Source: DAOTXR01 sp034435375 (GTDB lineage Bacteria; Chloroflexota; Anaerolineae; Aggregatilineales; UBA3940). From it: 64,000 nucleotides of DNA. The notes under the pieces were generated by a model. The model saw nothing but the letters and a program-made list of their open reading frames with translations. It was not told the DNA's origin and made no database searches. The translations under genes and the position numbers were made by a program. The first letter of the stretch is position 1, and every line of letters begins with the position of its first letter. Shown in pieces: positions 51,398 through 59,889 of this stretch. The stretch is from positions 62,001-126,000 of the forward strand of contig DAOTXR010000043.1 in NCBI GenBank assembly GCA_034435375.1, given 5' to 3'.

Positions 51398-52798
51398 GTG
51401 CGAATTCCTCAACAGCCCGCCGATTGGGTTCCTCTCTGGGCGCGTGAAGCCGTCTTTTATCACATCTACCCTCTCGGCTTCCTGGGTGCCCCCCGACGCA
51501 ATGACCGACAGGGCCAGGTCGTTCCCCGACTGGCCGACCTGCGTCGCTGGTTTGATCACATCGCTGGCTTGGGCGTAACGGCCATCTACTTCGGTCCACT
51601 GTTTGAGAGTGGCTCCCACGGCTATGACACCATCGACTACTTCACCGTTGACCGTCGCTTGGGGGACATCACCCTGTTCAAGCAACTCGTTGACGAACTG
51701 CACGCCCGGGGCCTGCGCATCATCGTGGATGGCGTGTTCCACCACACCAGCCGTGATTTCTTTGCCTTCCGTGACATCCGCGAGAAGGGCCGCGACTCGC
51801 GTTATGCAGGCTGGTACCTCATCAACTGGGGCAGCGACAGCCGTTACGGCGACGGTTTCGCCTATGAATGCTGGGAGGGTCATCAGAGCCTGCCACGCCT
51901 GAACCTGGACAACCGTGAGGTGCGCAACTACATCTTCCAGGTGTGCCAGATGTGGCTGGGCGACATAGGAGTGGATGGTTGGCGGCTGGATGTGGCCTAT
52001 GCTATCAGTCCTGACTTTTGGTGGGAGTTTCGCCGCATCTGCAAACAGATCAACCCCGACAGTTTCTTGCTTGGCGAACTGATCCACGGCGATTACCGCG
52101 CCTATGTAGCTCCTGACCTGCTTGATGCTGCCATCAACTACCAACTTTACACCTCGATCTGGCGCTCACTTAACGACGCCAACTATTGGGAGCTGCAGGC
52201 AGTGATGGAGCGGGCCATCCACCCGGAATTCGGCCTGTATCGCGACTTGGCCCTATTCAATTTCCTGGGCAACCACGATGTGACGCGCATTCTCTCACAG
52301 CTTAAAAATCCGCGCGACGTTTACCTCGCGTTGATCTTCCTCCTCACCGCGCCGGGCATTCCCTGTCTTTACTACGGCGACGAGGTGGGAATGACCGGGC
52401 GCAAGGAGGATGGCGATGCCACACTTCGGCAGCCCATGCCTGCTCCTGAGGCTGCCTGGCCTGACACGCAGCACCATCTGTATCGTGAGATAGCCCGTCT
52501 GGTGTCGATCCGCCGTTCGCACCCCTCGCTGATCTATGGCAGCTATGCGACTCTGCACGCCAAAGATACGCTTTTCAGCTTTATGCGTCGACACACTCGC
52601 GAGGTGGTCGTCGTGGCGCTCAACAGCGGTGAAAAAGAAACCGCCCTCACACTGCCTGTCGGGCAGGAGGGCGTGCTAAATGGCATCACCTTCCGCGACG
52701 CGCTGGACCCCCAGACTTCCGTCACCACGCGCAGCGGTCAGCTTGACATCGAGCTTCTCTACCCCGGCTGGGGCCGCATCTTGATCGCCTCTACCTGA
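51398..52798 (+). CDS. GH13 alpha-amylase-family enzyme
   Basis: About 467 residues. It has AVFYHIYPLGFLGAPR, VTAIYFGPLFESGSHGYDTIDYF, RIIVDGVFHHTSRDF, VDGWRLDVAYA (nucleophile D198), FLLGELIHGDY (acid/base E227), FLGNHDVTRI (third acidic D294), and GIPCLYYGDEVGMTGRKED. This is the neopullulanase/cyclomaltodextrinase-like layout, so it probably acts on maltodextrins. No signal peptide is seen, so it may be cytoplasmic. The GTG at 51398 has AGAGAGG six bases upstream; the frame also opens at 51296 inside the previous gene. Confidence 0.92.
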   Translation: MRIPQQPADWVPLWAREAVFYHIYPLGFLGAPRRNDRQGQVVPRLADLRRWFDHIAGLGVTAIYFGPLFESGSHGYDTIDYFTVDRRLGDITLFKQLVDELHARGLRIIVDGVFHHTSRDFFAFRDIREKGRDSRYAGWYLINWGSDSRYGDGFAYECWEGHQSLPRLNLDNREVRNYIFQVCQMWLGDIGVDGWRLDVAYAISPDFWWEFRRICKQINPDSFLLGELIHGDYRAYVAPDLLDAAINYQLYTSIWRSLNDANYWELQAVMERAIHPEFGLYRDLALFNFLGNHDVTRILSQLKNPRDVYLALIFLLTAPGIPCLYYGDEVGMTGRKEDGDATLRQPMPAPEAAWPDTQHHLYREIARLVSIRRSHPSLIYGSYATLHAKDTLFSFMRRHTREVVVVALNSGEKETALTLPVGQEGVLNGITFRDALDPQTSVTTRSGQLDIELLYPGWGRILIAST

Positions 52799-52854
52799 AG
52801 TAGAGCAAAAGTCTGGCGGCACGCGGTCTCGTGAACAGGCTGGCTGTCCGCCCC

Positions 52855-53427
52855 CTAAAACTCATGGCTGTGGCTGATCAGCGTATTGATCATCAGCACC
52901 ACGTCCATCGTCCGGCCATCGGGAAGCATGAAGTAGTCTTCCAGCATAGCTTTGGTCTTGAACCCCAGTTCACTGAATGCCTTGATCGCGCTGGTGTTGG
53001 TTGCCAGAATCTCCGCTGTCAGGTGATGCAACCCTTGCCGCCGCGCCAGGTCAACCAGCGTCTGGAGCAGGTATGTTCCAACTCCACACCGACGCCACGC
53101 CTTTGCCAGGAAGATGCGCACTTCTGCGGAGTGCCGATACGGCCCCTGACCGTAGCGCAGCGTGCCCTCACCGACGATCTCGTGTCGCACCTCGGCCACA
53201 ATGGGCAGCACGCGGGCGTAATCCAGGGAGTCGATCCAGCCCCGGATAACCTCCGGCGTGACTTCCTTGCGCATCGCTTCCCGATCCTCCGGACTGACTG
53301 GAAGGAACAGGTTACATAGCCCGTCGTAGTCGTCTGCTGTCACTGGTCGGAACAGGACACGTACCCCATCTTTGAGGGTCACAATATGGCGAAAGGTTGC
53401 AATGGCTAGCGTGGTCGTTGCGCTCAT
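52855..53427 (-). CDS. GNAT-family acetyltransferase
   Basis: About 190 residues with the GNAT core: VRVLFRPVTADDYDGLCNLF (first strand and helix), VGEGTLRYGQGPYRHSAEVRIFLAKAWRRCGVGTYLLQTLVDLARRQGL (acetyl-CoA motif RRCGVG) and ATNTSAIKAFSELGFKTKAML. It acetylates an unknown amine. The ATG at 53427 fits; the frame opening at 53616 is a long false leader. It lies convergent with the GH13 gene 56 bases away. Confidence 0.87.
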   Translation of the reverse strand: MSATTTLAIATFRHIVTLKDGVRVLFRPVTADDYDGLCNLFLPVSPEDREAMRKEVTPEVIRGWIDSLDYARVLPIVAEVRHEIVGEGTLRYGQGPYRHSAEVRIFLAKAWRRCGVGTYLLQTLVDLARRQGLHHLTAEILATNTSAIKAFSELGFKTKAMLEDYFMLPDGRTMDVVLMINTLISHSHEF

Positions 53428-53580
53428 GGCGAGTCTACTCCCCATCAAGCATGGTGTGCTGTCGCGCCGGATGGGCGGCGGCATCTGAACGTTCAATTTA
53501 CTCACAGGTTCACAGCTTATTATAATGCATATCCACACCCTGATCGCCGGCCTCCGCGTCTGACTGTCAAAAACGGTGAT

Positions 53581-53612
53581 GCAGGGACGACCTACCCAAG
53601 AGGTCGCCCTGC
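53581..53612 (-). terminator. Terminator of the flavoprotein gene
   Basis: On the minus strand GCAGGGCGACCT pairs with AGGTCGTCCCTGC with one bulged T around a seven-base loop. TTTTT follows seven bases later. The flavoprotein stop is 17 bases before it. Confidence 0.7.
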
Positions 53613-53628
53613 CCATTTTCCACCGCTT

Positions 53629-54537
53629 CTACTTGTGCCCCAGCTTCAGCAGATATTCGTAGGCGCTCAGTGCGGCTTTCGCCCCCTCGCCAATGGCGAT
53701 CAGCACCTGCTCAGCATAGCTATCTGTCACGTCGCCCGCCGCATAAATGCCTGGCGCACTGGTCTCGTTCCGGGCGTTCACCTTGATCCGCCCCTTCTCG
53801 TCTAGCTCCACCAGGTGGGCCACGATCTGCGAACGCGGGATCAGGTCCAGCTCCACAAAGATCGCATCCATCGCGATCTCACGGTCTGCATCTCCGCCGG
53901 AGACGACGATGCTGCGTGCGTATATGTCGCCGCGCACCTCCTTCACGTCGTATCCCAGCAGCACCTCGGCGTGCGGCAAGGTCTGGACTCGCTTGCCCAG
54001 CGGCGTGTCGAGCACCTTACATTCTTTGGCCACCAGCGTGACCTTCTTCGCAACTTGCCCAAGCTCGGCCACAGCCCGCAGTGCCAGCTCCCCGCACCCA
54101 ATCACCACTGCTATCCGATCGATGAAGAGCTGCGCATAGCTGATTGCACTGTAGCACAGTCCGCGCATCATGAATTCGCGCTCACCCGGCACGTTCAACA
54201 GTTGCGCTTTGGCCCCCGTGGCCACGATCAGCGCCCGCGTCTCCAGCGCTTCCCCACTGGACAGCTTGACTCGGTAGCCGCCATCGATCCTCTCGACGCT
54301 CTCGGCATTGTCCATTCTACGCACGAAATCCAGATACTCGATCTCGCGGGTGAAGCGGCTGATCACCTCATCTCCATTGATCACCATATGTCGCTCGACA
54401 AACGGCAATTGCAGGTGATAGTTGGTCTTGCCGCCTAGGTCCCGCGTGACGAGGAGCACATCCAGGCGCTTCTGGATGGCGTACATTGTGGCGGTCAGGC
54501 CGGCAGGGCCGCCGCCCAGCACGATCAGGTCGAGCAT
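53629..54537 (-). CDS. Thioredoxin reductase-like FAD/NAD(P) oxidoreductase lacking the redox CxxC
   Basis: About 302 residues of the TrxR/AhpF fold. The FAD site is LDLIVLGGGPAGLTATMYA, the NAD(P) site VVIGCGELALRA (about 145-155), then GIYAAGDVTDSYAEQVLIAIGEGAKAALSAYEYL. Where true thioredoxin reductases have CxxC, this has GLCYSAISYAQ with one Cys (C128), so it cannot use the dithiol. It may be a ferredoxin-NADP-type or other single-flavin reductase. It sits 20 bases downstream of the malic enzyme gene on the minus strand. The ATG at 54537 starts the FAD site. Confidence 0.9.
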   Translation of the reverse strand: MLDLIVLGGGPAGLTATMYAIQKRLDVLLVTRDLGGKTNYHLQLPFVERHMVINGDEVISRFTREIEYLDFVRRMDNAESVERIDGGYRVKLSSGEALETRALIVATGAKAQLLNVPGEREFMMRGLCYSAISYAQLFIDRIAVVIGCGELALRAVAELGQVAKKVTLVAKECKVLDTPLGKRVQTLPHAEVLLGYDVKEVRGDIYARSIVVSGGDADREIAMDAIFVELDLIPRSQIVAHLVELDEKGRIKVNARNETSAPGIYAAGDVTDSYAEQVLIAIGEGAKAALSAYEYLLKLGHK

Positions 54538-54556
54538 AGTCAGCTCACTCCTCTCT

Positions 54557-55960
54557 TCATTTCGGCTCTTCGTCTGCGGGGCGCTCAGGCACAAATCCCT
54601 CGCGCTGTAGGAATGCAGTCATGTCGCGTGCACTCTTGATGATTGCCGTGGCGCGCTCGAATTCCTCTTCATAGGTCGTCTGGAATCGCGCGATCCCCTG
54701 CTCACAGGCTTTAACGGCCACCGCTGCCGCCTGGCGGGGGAATACCTCCCACTCGTCCATCGTGGGCAGGATATACTCCGTGCTCAGCCCCTTCTCTTCC
54801 GCCATCTGGGCTATCGCCAGGGATGAAGCAATCGCCATCTCGTCTGTGATCGTCCGTGCACGTACATCCAACGTGCCCCGGAAGATCGCCGGGAAGACCA
54901 GCGAGTTGTTGACCTGGTTTGGAAAGTCGCTGCGCCCTGTAGCCACTACGGCAGCGCCCGCCTCTTTGGCCTCCCACGGCCAGATCTCAGGAATGGGATT
55001 AGCCATGGCCAGCAGGATGGCGTCCCTGGCCATCGTCTTCACCCATTCTGGCTTGATCGTCCCTGGCCCTGGCTTGGACAACGCGATCACCACGTCCATT
55101 CCCACCATGGCCTCGGGGATGTGGCCTTGCTTCTCCTCCCGGTTGGTGATCTGGCACATGCGCCACTGTTGGGTGAACTCGGCCCGTCGCAGATAGAAGT
55201 CATCGCGGTGTTTGCCCAGGATGCCGTCAACATCCACCATGATGCACCCTGATGGGTCGAACCCGTAGGCGAATGCCAGCCGGGCGCACGCGATCCCCGC
55301 CGCCCCTGCTCCTATAAAGCACAGCCGTGCGTCCTCCACCTTCTTCCCAACCACTTTCAACGCATTGATGATTGCGGCCAGGCACACCGCGGCGGTTCCT
55401 TGCTGGTCATCATGCCAGATTGGGATTTCAGCCTTTTCGCGCAACGTGTCCAGAATGCGGAAGCACTTTGGCTGGGCAATGTCCTCCAGGTTGACTCCGC
55501 CAAACCCTGGCTGGAGCATCAGCACTGTGTCGATGATCCGGTCTGGGTCTTTGGTATCCAGCATGATCGGCACGGCGTCTACTCCGCCCAGGTACTTAAA
55601 AAGCAGCGCCTTGCCCTCCATCACTGGCAGCCCAGCCTTCGGCCCAATGTCCCCCAGCCCCAACACCCGTGTGCCGTCTGAGATCACTGCCACCGTGTTC
55701 CACTTGTTGGTGTGCTCATAGACCAGATCGGGGGCCTCAGCGATGGCGCGGCAGGGGGCCGCCACACCGGGCGTATACCAGATGGCAAAATCCTCAAAAC
55801 TGTCCACACGGGCACGCAGTGCTGTCTGAATCTTACCCCGATAGAAAGGATGTAGGCGCATGGCGTCGGCAGCTGGCTTTTTGGCCTTGGCCAACAGTTC
55901 CTCCGGCGTCACCCTCGGCTTTTCGGAGACCTTCGCCTTCGGCTTTTCCGTGACACTCAT
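54557..55960 (-). CDS. Malic enzyme
   Basis: A 467-residue short-form malic enzyme converting malate to pyruvate and CO2 with NAD(P). It has IWYTPGVAAPCRAI, VISDGTRVLGLGDIGPKAGLPVMEGKALLFK, VNLEDIAQPKCF, IWHDDQQGTAAVCLAAIINAL, CFIGAGAAGIACARL, MANPIPEI and GRSDFPNQVNNSLVFPAIF. There is no phosphotransacetylase domain. A short charged leader (KPKAKVSEKPR) precedes the enzyme. AAGGAG lies ten bases before the ATG. It is probably co-transcribed with the downstream flavoprotein. Confidence 0.96.
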   Translation of the reverse strand: MSVTEKPKAKVSEKPRVTPEELLAKAKKPAADAMRLHPFYRGKIQTALRARVDSFEDFAIWYTPGVAAPCRAIAEAPDLVYEHTNKWNTVAVISDGTRVLGLGDIGPKAGLPVMEGKALLFKYLGGVDAVPIMLDTKDPDRIIDTVLMLQPGFGGVNLEDIAQPKCFRILDTLREKAEIPIWHDDQQGTAAVCLAAIINALKVVGKKVEDARLCFIGAGAAGIACARLAFAYGFDPSGCIMVDVDGILGKHRDDFYLRRAEFTQQWRMCQITNREEKQGHIPEAMVGMDVVIALSKPGPGTIKPEWVKTMARDAILLAMANPIPEIWPWEAKEAGAAVVATGRSDFPNQVNNSLVFPAIFRGTLDVRARTITDEMAIASSLAIAQMAEEKGLSTEYILPTMDEWEVFPRQAAAVAVKACEQGIARFQTTYEEEFERATAIIKSARDMTAFLQREGFVPERPADEEPK

Positions 55961-56338
55961 AGAAGTGTATCTCCTTGTGGTGAAACAGGGTCAGACCGGG
56001 AGAACCGATCGCTCTGGCCGAGCAGCAAACTGTCGGCATGAGGAGCCATACCGGCCAATGTGCAGTTGGCATCTGTGTGAGTAATAAGCGTATGCCGGCC
56101 CCATTACTGGAGCCACAGCCCGGCAATGAGCATGAGACAGACTATCCCGGTCCCGCCACCGGCCTCTACAGCGTAGACTGGCTTGTGATTTTCTCTGAGG
56201 ATAGTTGATCTTTGACATGCCGGGCCAGTGGCAAACATCCTGTCAAAGCGTGACAGGTGTCCCACCCTCTCCGCCATTTGCTTGTCTCACACGGCTACAC
56301 AGACATCCAATCTGGGATCTTCTGAGGGTCTGGCAACC
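55961..56338. other. Intergenic region, nothing recognised
   Basis: Between the malic enzyme start and a small acidic ORF. It holds the malic enzyme ribosome site near 55970 and presumably its promoter. I see no hairpin or repeat of note and no gene. Confidence 0.5.
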
Positions 56339-56539
56339 CTACTCGTGGCGTGCCGCTTCCCTGATCAGGTCGACCAGCTCGTCCCACTCTTCCTGGAACA
56401 GATGCAGCGTCACCGTCCCCAGCTCGACGTTGTACACCATCTCGCCGTCCATGTCCTCACCCGCTAACACCGCGTAGTGCTCGGTCTCGGCTAGCACGGC
56501 CAGGTCGTATGCATCATTTGGGTCGTCGTTGTCTGTCAT
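56339..56539 (-). CDS. Small acidic protein of unknown function
   Basis: A 66-residue protein, very acidic at the N-terminus, with YDLAVLAETEHYAVLAG, VELGTVTLHLFQEEWDELVDLIREAA. AGGAGG stands 11 bases before the ATG and the gap to the upstream acetyltransferase gene is 36 bases, which supports a real gene. The family is not recognised. Confidence 0.6.
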   Translation of the reverse strand: MTDNDDPNDAYDLAVLAETEHYAVLAGEDMDGEMVYNVELGTVTLHLFQEEWDELVDLIREAARHE

Positions 56540-56575
56540 GATTTATCCGGCCTCCTGGGTCGCTGGGAGCCGCCA

Positions 56576-57487
56576 TCACACCCTCAGCGGTCTCTCAAAC
56601 AACCAGATATCCCAATCCCACACGCGCTCCAGCCCTACCGCGCCGACCGCCCGCTCCAGCCCCATTCCCACTGGCATCTTCCAGGCGATCTTCTGACGAC
56701 CTCGTTTGGCGGCCAACCCTTGCAGCCCGCTGAGCATCGCCCGCAGCGTCGTGTCATCGGGAGCGTCCACGTAACCCAGGTACAGCGCCTCGCTGCTGCG
56801 GTACCTCTCCGACTCGTCCAGGAAAATAATCGCCAGACCATACAGCTGATCAAACTGCCGCCAACCTGCGATCTGAACATCAGGCCGGGCCAGGTACTCA
56901 GCGATCCGATCGCGCGTCAGGTAGGTCATCTGCCAGCCGTGCTCGGCGAAATGGTTGATGCGATACATCGGTGAGCGCCGCAGGTAGGCATGAACCATCT
57001 CCAGGTTGGATGGCTGGAGCAGCTTAAAGTTGCGGAAGTCCGTCGGCTGCGCCGGAGCCTCGGCCAATGTGTAACTGATCGTGTGCCGGAATCCGTGCCG
57101 CGCGGCGATCCGGTGTGCAGCTTCGTTAGTGCTGCTTGTCGCCAGCCGCAGAAAGCCTTCGCCATATGCCCGGAACCATTCGATCAGATGCTCGGTGATC
57201 GCCTGCCCGATGCCCCGGCGGCGCAGCGCGGGATCGACGCGCAGGCCCTCTGCCCACCATTCCGCCGGTCCCAGGTGAGTTAGCTTGCCAGTTGCAACGA
57301 TCTGCCCCCCGTGCAAGGCTACAGCCAGGTACCCCTGTGCGTCACTGGCCCATGCTTCCCACACTGCCTGATCGATGTAGTCGCCCTCCGCCCACGTTTC
57401 TGCCACAATGGGCGCGACTCCCGACCAGTCCTCAACTGTTCCCCGTCTGAAACTGAGTTCGGGCATTGCACCTGATTGCTCGTCCAT
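56576..57487 (-). CDS. GNAT acetyltransferase with second GNAT-like half
   Basis: About 303 residues. A GNAT domain fills residues 8-155: LSFRRGTVEDWSGVAPIVAETW, LRVDPALRRRGIGQAITEHLIEWF (acetyl-CoA motif RRRGIG), ATSSTNEAAHRIAARHGFR. The second half (about 160-303) has a similar but weak pattern (LYLGYVDAPDDTTLRAMLSGL and so on), as in double-GNAT proteins. The substrate is unknown. The ATG at 57487 is chosen with AGGAG 12 bases upstream; the frame opens at 57568. Confidence 0.83.
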   Translation of the reverse strand: MDEQSGAMPELSFRRGTVEDWSGVAPIVAETWAEGDYIDQAVWEAWASDAQGYLAVALHGGQIVATGKLTHLGPAEWWAEGLRVDPALRRRGIGQAITEHLIEWFRAYGEGFLRLATSSTNEAAHRIAARHGFRHTISYTLAEAPAQPTDFRNFKLLQPSNLEMVHAYLRRSPMYRINHFAEHGWQMTYLTRDRIAEYLARPDVQIAGWRQFDQLYGLAIIFLDESERYRSSEALYLGYVDAPDDTTLRAMLSGLQGLAAKRGRQKIAWKMPVGMGLERAVGAVGLERVWDWDIWLFERPLRV

Positions 57488-57619
57488 AGGGATCGATCGC
57501 TCCTGTCGCCCAGAGGCTGGCTCTACCCCCACCCTCTGTCCAATTGCCGGTCGAGCGCTCTCCCCCAAGGGGACAGCAGCACGGGCTGCCTCACACCAGA
57601 AGGAGGTAGAGTGGCTTCT

Positions 57620-58906
57620 TCACTCCTGAGGGGTGTTGATCTGGTTCCTACGGCGTCTGCGCCGCACCAGCACTCGCTCGGTCCGCTCTCTGATCTTACC
57701 GATGGCCTCGCCAGCCTTCGGAATGGATGAAGAAGTTCGCGCCGCGGCCATCTCGGCAGCCTGTTGCTCACGTACCGGAACCGGCGCTGAGGGTGCGCCA
57801 ACCATCGGAAAAGGCTCCAGATCAAACAACAGCGCGTATATGTACCGCCCGATCACCCGCAGCGAGGCAATAGTCGGGGCGGCCAGCGCGATGCCCAATA
57901 CCCCTCCCACCTGCGCTCCGATGATGATCCCCAGGATCACCACCATCGGATGCAGGTGAACCTGCCGCCCAATGATGCGCGGGATCAGGAAGTTGAGGTC
58001 AATCTGGGTGTACAGCGTGTGTGCACCGATCACTACCAGCAGAAACACGAAATGCGACACGGGCAGCGTCGTTGAGCCTTCCACCAGCGCCAGGATCGAC
58101 GCTGTGATCAGCCAGATCGCGTGTCCCACACTGGGCAGGAATTCCAGCAACCCACCCAGCACACCCATCAGAATCGGCTGCGGCAGCCCGATCAGACCGG
58201 AGATCCCCGTCAGCAGGACCGCCACCACCACCGACAGCATCACCTGCCCGCGCAAAAAGGCCGACCAGATGGCATCGATCTCGGCCATCAGGCGCTCAAC
58301 GTCTTCTTTGTAATTGGGCGGAATCAACCCTTTGAGCGCCGTGGTAAACCGATCAGCGTCGCTCGTCAGATAGAACGCGATCAGGAACGTGAAGATGACC
58401 ATCAGCAACGTCTCGGCAGACCTGAACACCAGCTCGATGGACGTGCCTGCCGCCGACCGTACCAGCTCGCGCAGCGCGTCGCGGGCTTCGGCGGTGATGT
58501 CACCTACTACCAGCTCGAAGCCCATGATCTGCACAGTCTGGCTGCTGATCTCATCCAGATAGATGACAAAGTTGCCAAGTTCACCCTGCAAGTACTGCAC
58601 CCGCCCAATCACCCACGGCACCAGTGACCCGATTGCCGGGGACACTACCGCCAGCCCCACGAGGTAAACCAGTCCAGTGGCCAGCCCATGGGGGATGCGC
58701 AACTTGCGGGAGATGAATCGCACCACTGGCGTCAGAATATAGGCGAAGATCAGGCCGATGACCAGTGGGATAAAGACGACGCGGAACAAGTAGAATGCCA
58801 GCCCGGCCAGCACGATCAACAGGACAGCCACGACGATCTTGGTCGTCGAGTCCCAACGTGGGCGCTGTGTCTGTTGCTGGGCAGTGGATGTGCTTCCTAC
58901 TTGCAT
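57620..58906 (-). CDS. AI-2E-family (PerM-type) membrane protein
   Basis: About 428 residues with seven to eight membrane spans. IVVAVLLIVLAGLAFYLF, the PLVIGLIFAYILTPVVRF helix, LVFRSAETLLMVIFTFLIAFYL, GLPQPILMGVLGGLLEFLPSVG (the GxLxGxLxxxPxVG signature) and the final HPMVVILGIIIGAQVGGVLGIALAAP are typical of the AI-2E/PerM family. The direction of transport and substrate are unknown. The ATG at 58906 has GGAGGGGAAG upstream and is preferred over 58936 and 59023. Confidence 0.9.
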   Translation of the reverse strand: MQVGSTSTAQQQTQRPRWDSTTKIVVAVLLIVLAGLAFYLFRVVFIPLVIGLIFAYILTPVVRFISRKLRIPHGLATGLVYLVGLAVVSPAIGSLVPWVIGRVQYLQGELGNFVIYLDEISSQTVQIMGFELVVGDITAEARDALRELVRSAAGTSIELVFRSAETLLMVIFTFLIAFYLTSDADRFTTALKGLIPPNYKEDVERLMAEIDAIWSAFLRGQVMLSVVVAVLLTGISGLIGLPQPILMGVLGGLLEFLPSVGHAIWLITASILALVEGSTTLPVSHFVFLLVVIGAHTLYTQIDLNFLIPRIIGRQVHLHPMVVILGIIIGAQVGGVLGIALAAPTIASLRVIGRYIYALLFDLEPFPMVGAPSAPVPVREQQAAEMAAARTSSSIPKAGEAIGKIRERTERVLVRRRRRRNQINTPQE

Positions 58907-59019
58907 GGCAGCCAGCTTCCCCTCCACGGTAGTCATTTCTTGCGCGATTCTAGCCAAACGTATACCACCACACAAGTAGGACAATGGAGCAGTCGCCTCA
59001 GGGCAAGGCGCGTGGCCCT

Positions 59020-59760
59020 TCACTCTACCCGCTGCGCCACGACGACCACCCGCTGCGTATAGTCCTGCACAATGTCGCTCCAGCCCGTGCAGGTGATCAG
59101 CGTCAGTCGATTGTCCTGGGTGGGGAATGCCACCTGCACATCTGTCGGCTCGACGACCATCACCGTCGTCACCTCGTAGACAAACGTTTCATCCCCCCGC
59201 TCGATGAAAATACGATCGCCCTCTTTGAGCGTGTCCAGCTCCCTGAACGGCCCCCACCCGGCTCCTGGTATCGTGATGTGACCCGCCAGCACGCTGTTGC
59301 CTGGGTCGCCGGGGTATGCTGTCCCGGCCAGGTGGGCTACTTCGCCCCGCAGCCGGGAGATGTCCCACTGCTGCGCTACGAACGGCGCCTCGATCATCGT
59401 CGTCTCCACCGCCAGCTCTGGGATCACGATCCGCACCTCCGGGAGCCTGTCGCTGCCTTCGATTGTGGCCATGCTCTCGACACCAGAGAGACCAGCCGGG
59501 CGGCTCACAGCCCACCACCCATACACTCCGATCAGAATCAGCAGCGCCACCAGCCCCAGTGCTGCCCATCGCCCCAACCGCTGCCGCAGCGTGATGGCTG
59601 TGTACACGTCGTACCCAAACGCCCGACGACTTGACCACATTTGCCGCGATCGGATAAAAAGGATCAGGCTGATGCCCAACACCACACCGATCGCCAGCGC
59701 GATCACATCCTTGGCCGCGAATCTGCTGAGCACCTCCGTCAAGGTCTTCATCGTCAGCAT
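59020..59760 (-). CDS. Sortase
   Basis: A 246-residue protein with two membrane spans (about 19-36 and 65-84) and an external sortase domain. The catalytic triad is visible: H161 in SVLAGHITIP, C224 in LTLITCTGW, R237 in YTQRVVVVAQRVE. It would cleave a C-terminal sorting signal and join the protein to a wall or other amine. I see no clear LPxTG-type protein in the window. ATG 59760 is used; ATG 59751 is possible. Confidence 0.92.
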   Translation of the reverse strand: MLTMKTLTEVLSRFAAKDVIALAIGVVLGISLILFIRSRQMWSSRRAFGYDVYTAITLRQRLGRWAALGLVALLILIGVYGWWAVSRPAGLSGVESMATIEGSDRLPEVRIVIPELAVETTMIEAPFVAQQWDISRLRGEVAHLAGTAYPGDPGNSVLAGHITIPGAGWGPFRELDTLKEGDRIFIERGDETFVYEVTTVMVVEPTDVQVAFPTQDNRLTLITCTGWSDIVQDYTQRVVVVAQRVE

Positions 59761-59834
59761 CCATCAACTGTTGCCAGGTCCCGGGCTATGTCCTGACGAC
59801 TCCGTTCCAGGATGGCTCAGGTAGGCTCTTTGGA

Positions 59835-59866
59835 GAAAGAGCGCGGCCATTCTGCCGCGCTCTTTC
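59835..59866 (-). terminator. Terminator downstream of pnp
   Basis: GAAAGAGCGCGGC and GCCGCGCTCTTTC are perfect 13-bp arms with a six-base loop. It starts 24 bases past the pnp stop on the minus strand. The T-run is inside the arm (CTCTTTC). Confidence 0.7.
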
Positions 59867-59889
59867 CGATCCTCACCTAGTAGGCCATT

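Noticed and set aside
53629..54537. Thioredoxin reductase (trxB)
   Set aside because: The redox CxxC is absent, so I used a cautious flavoprotein name.
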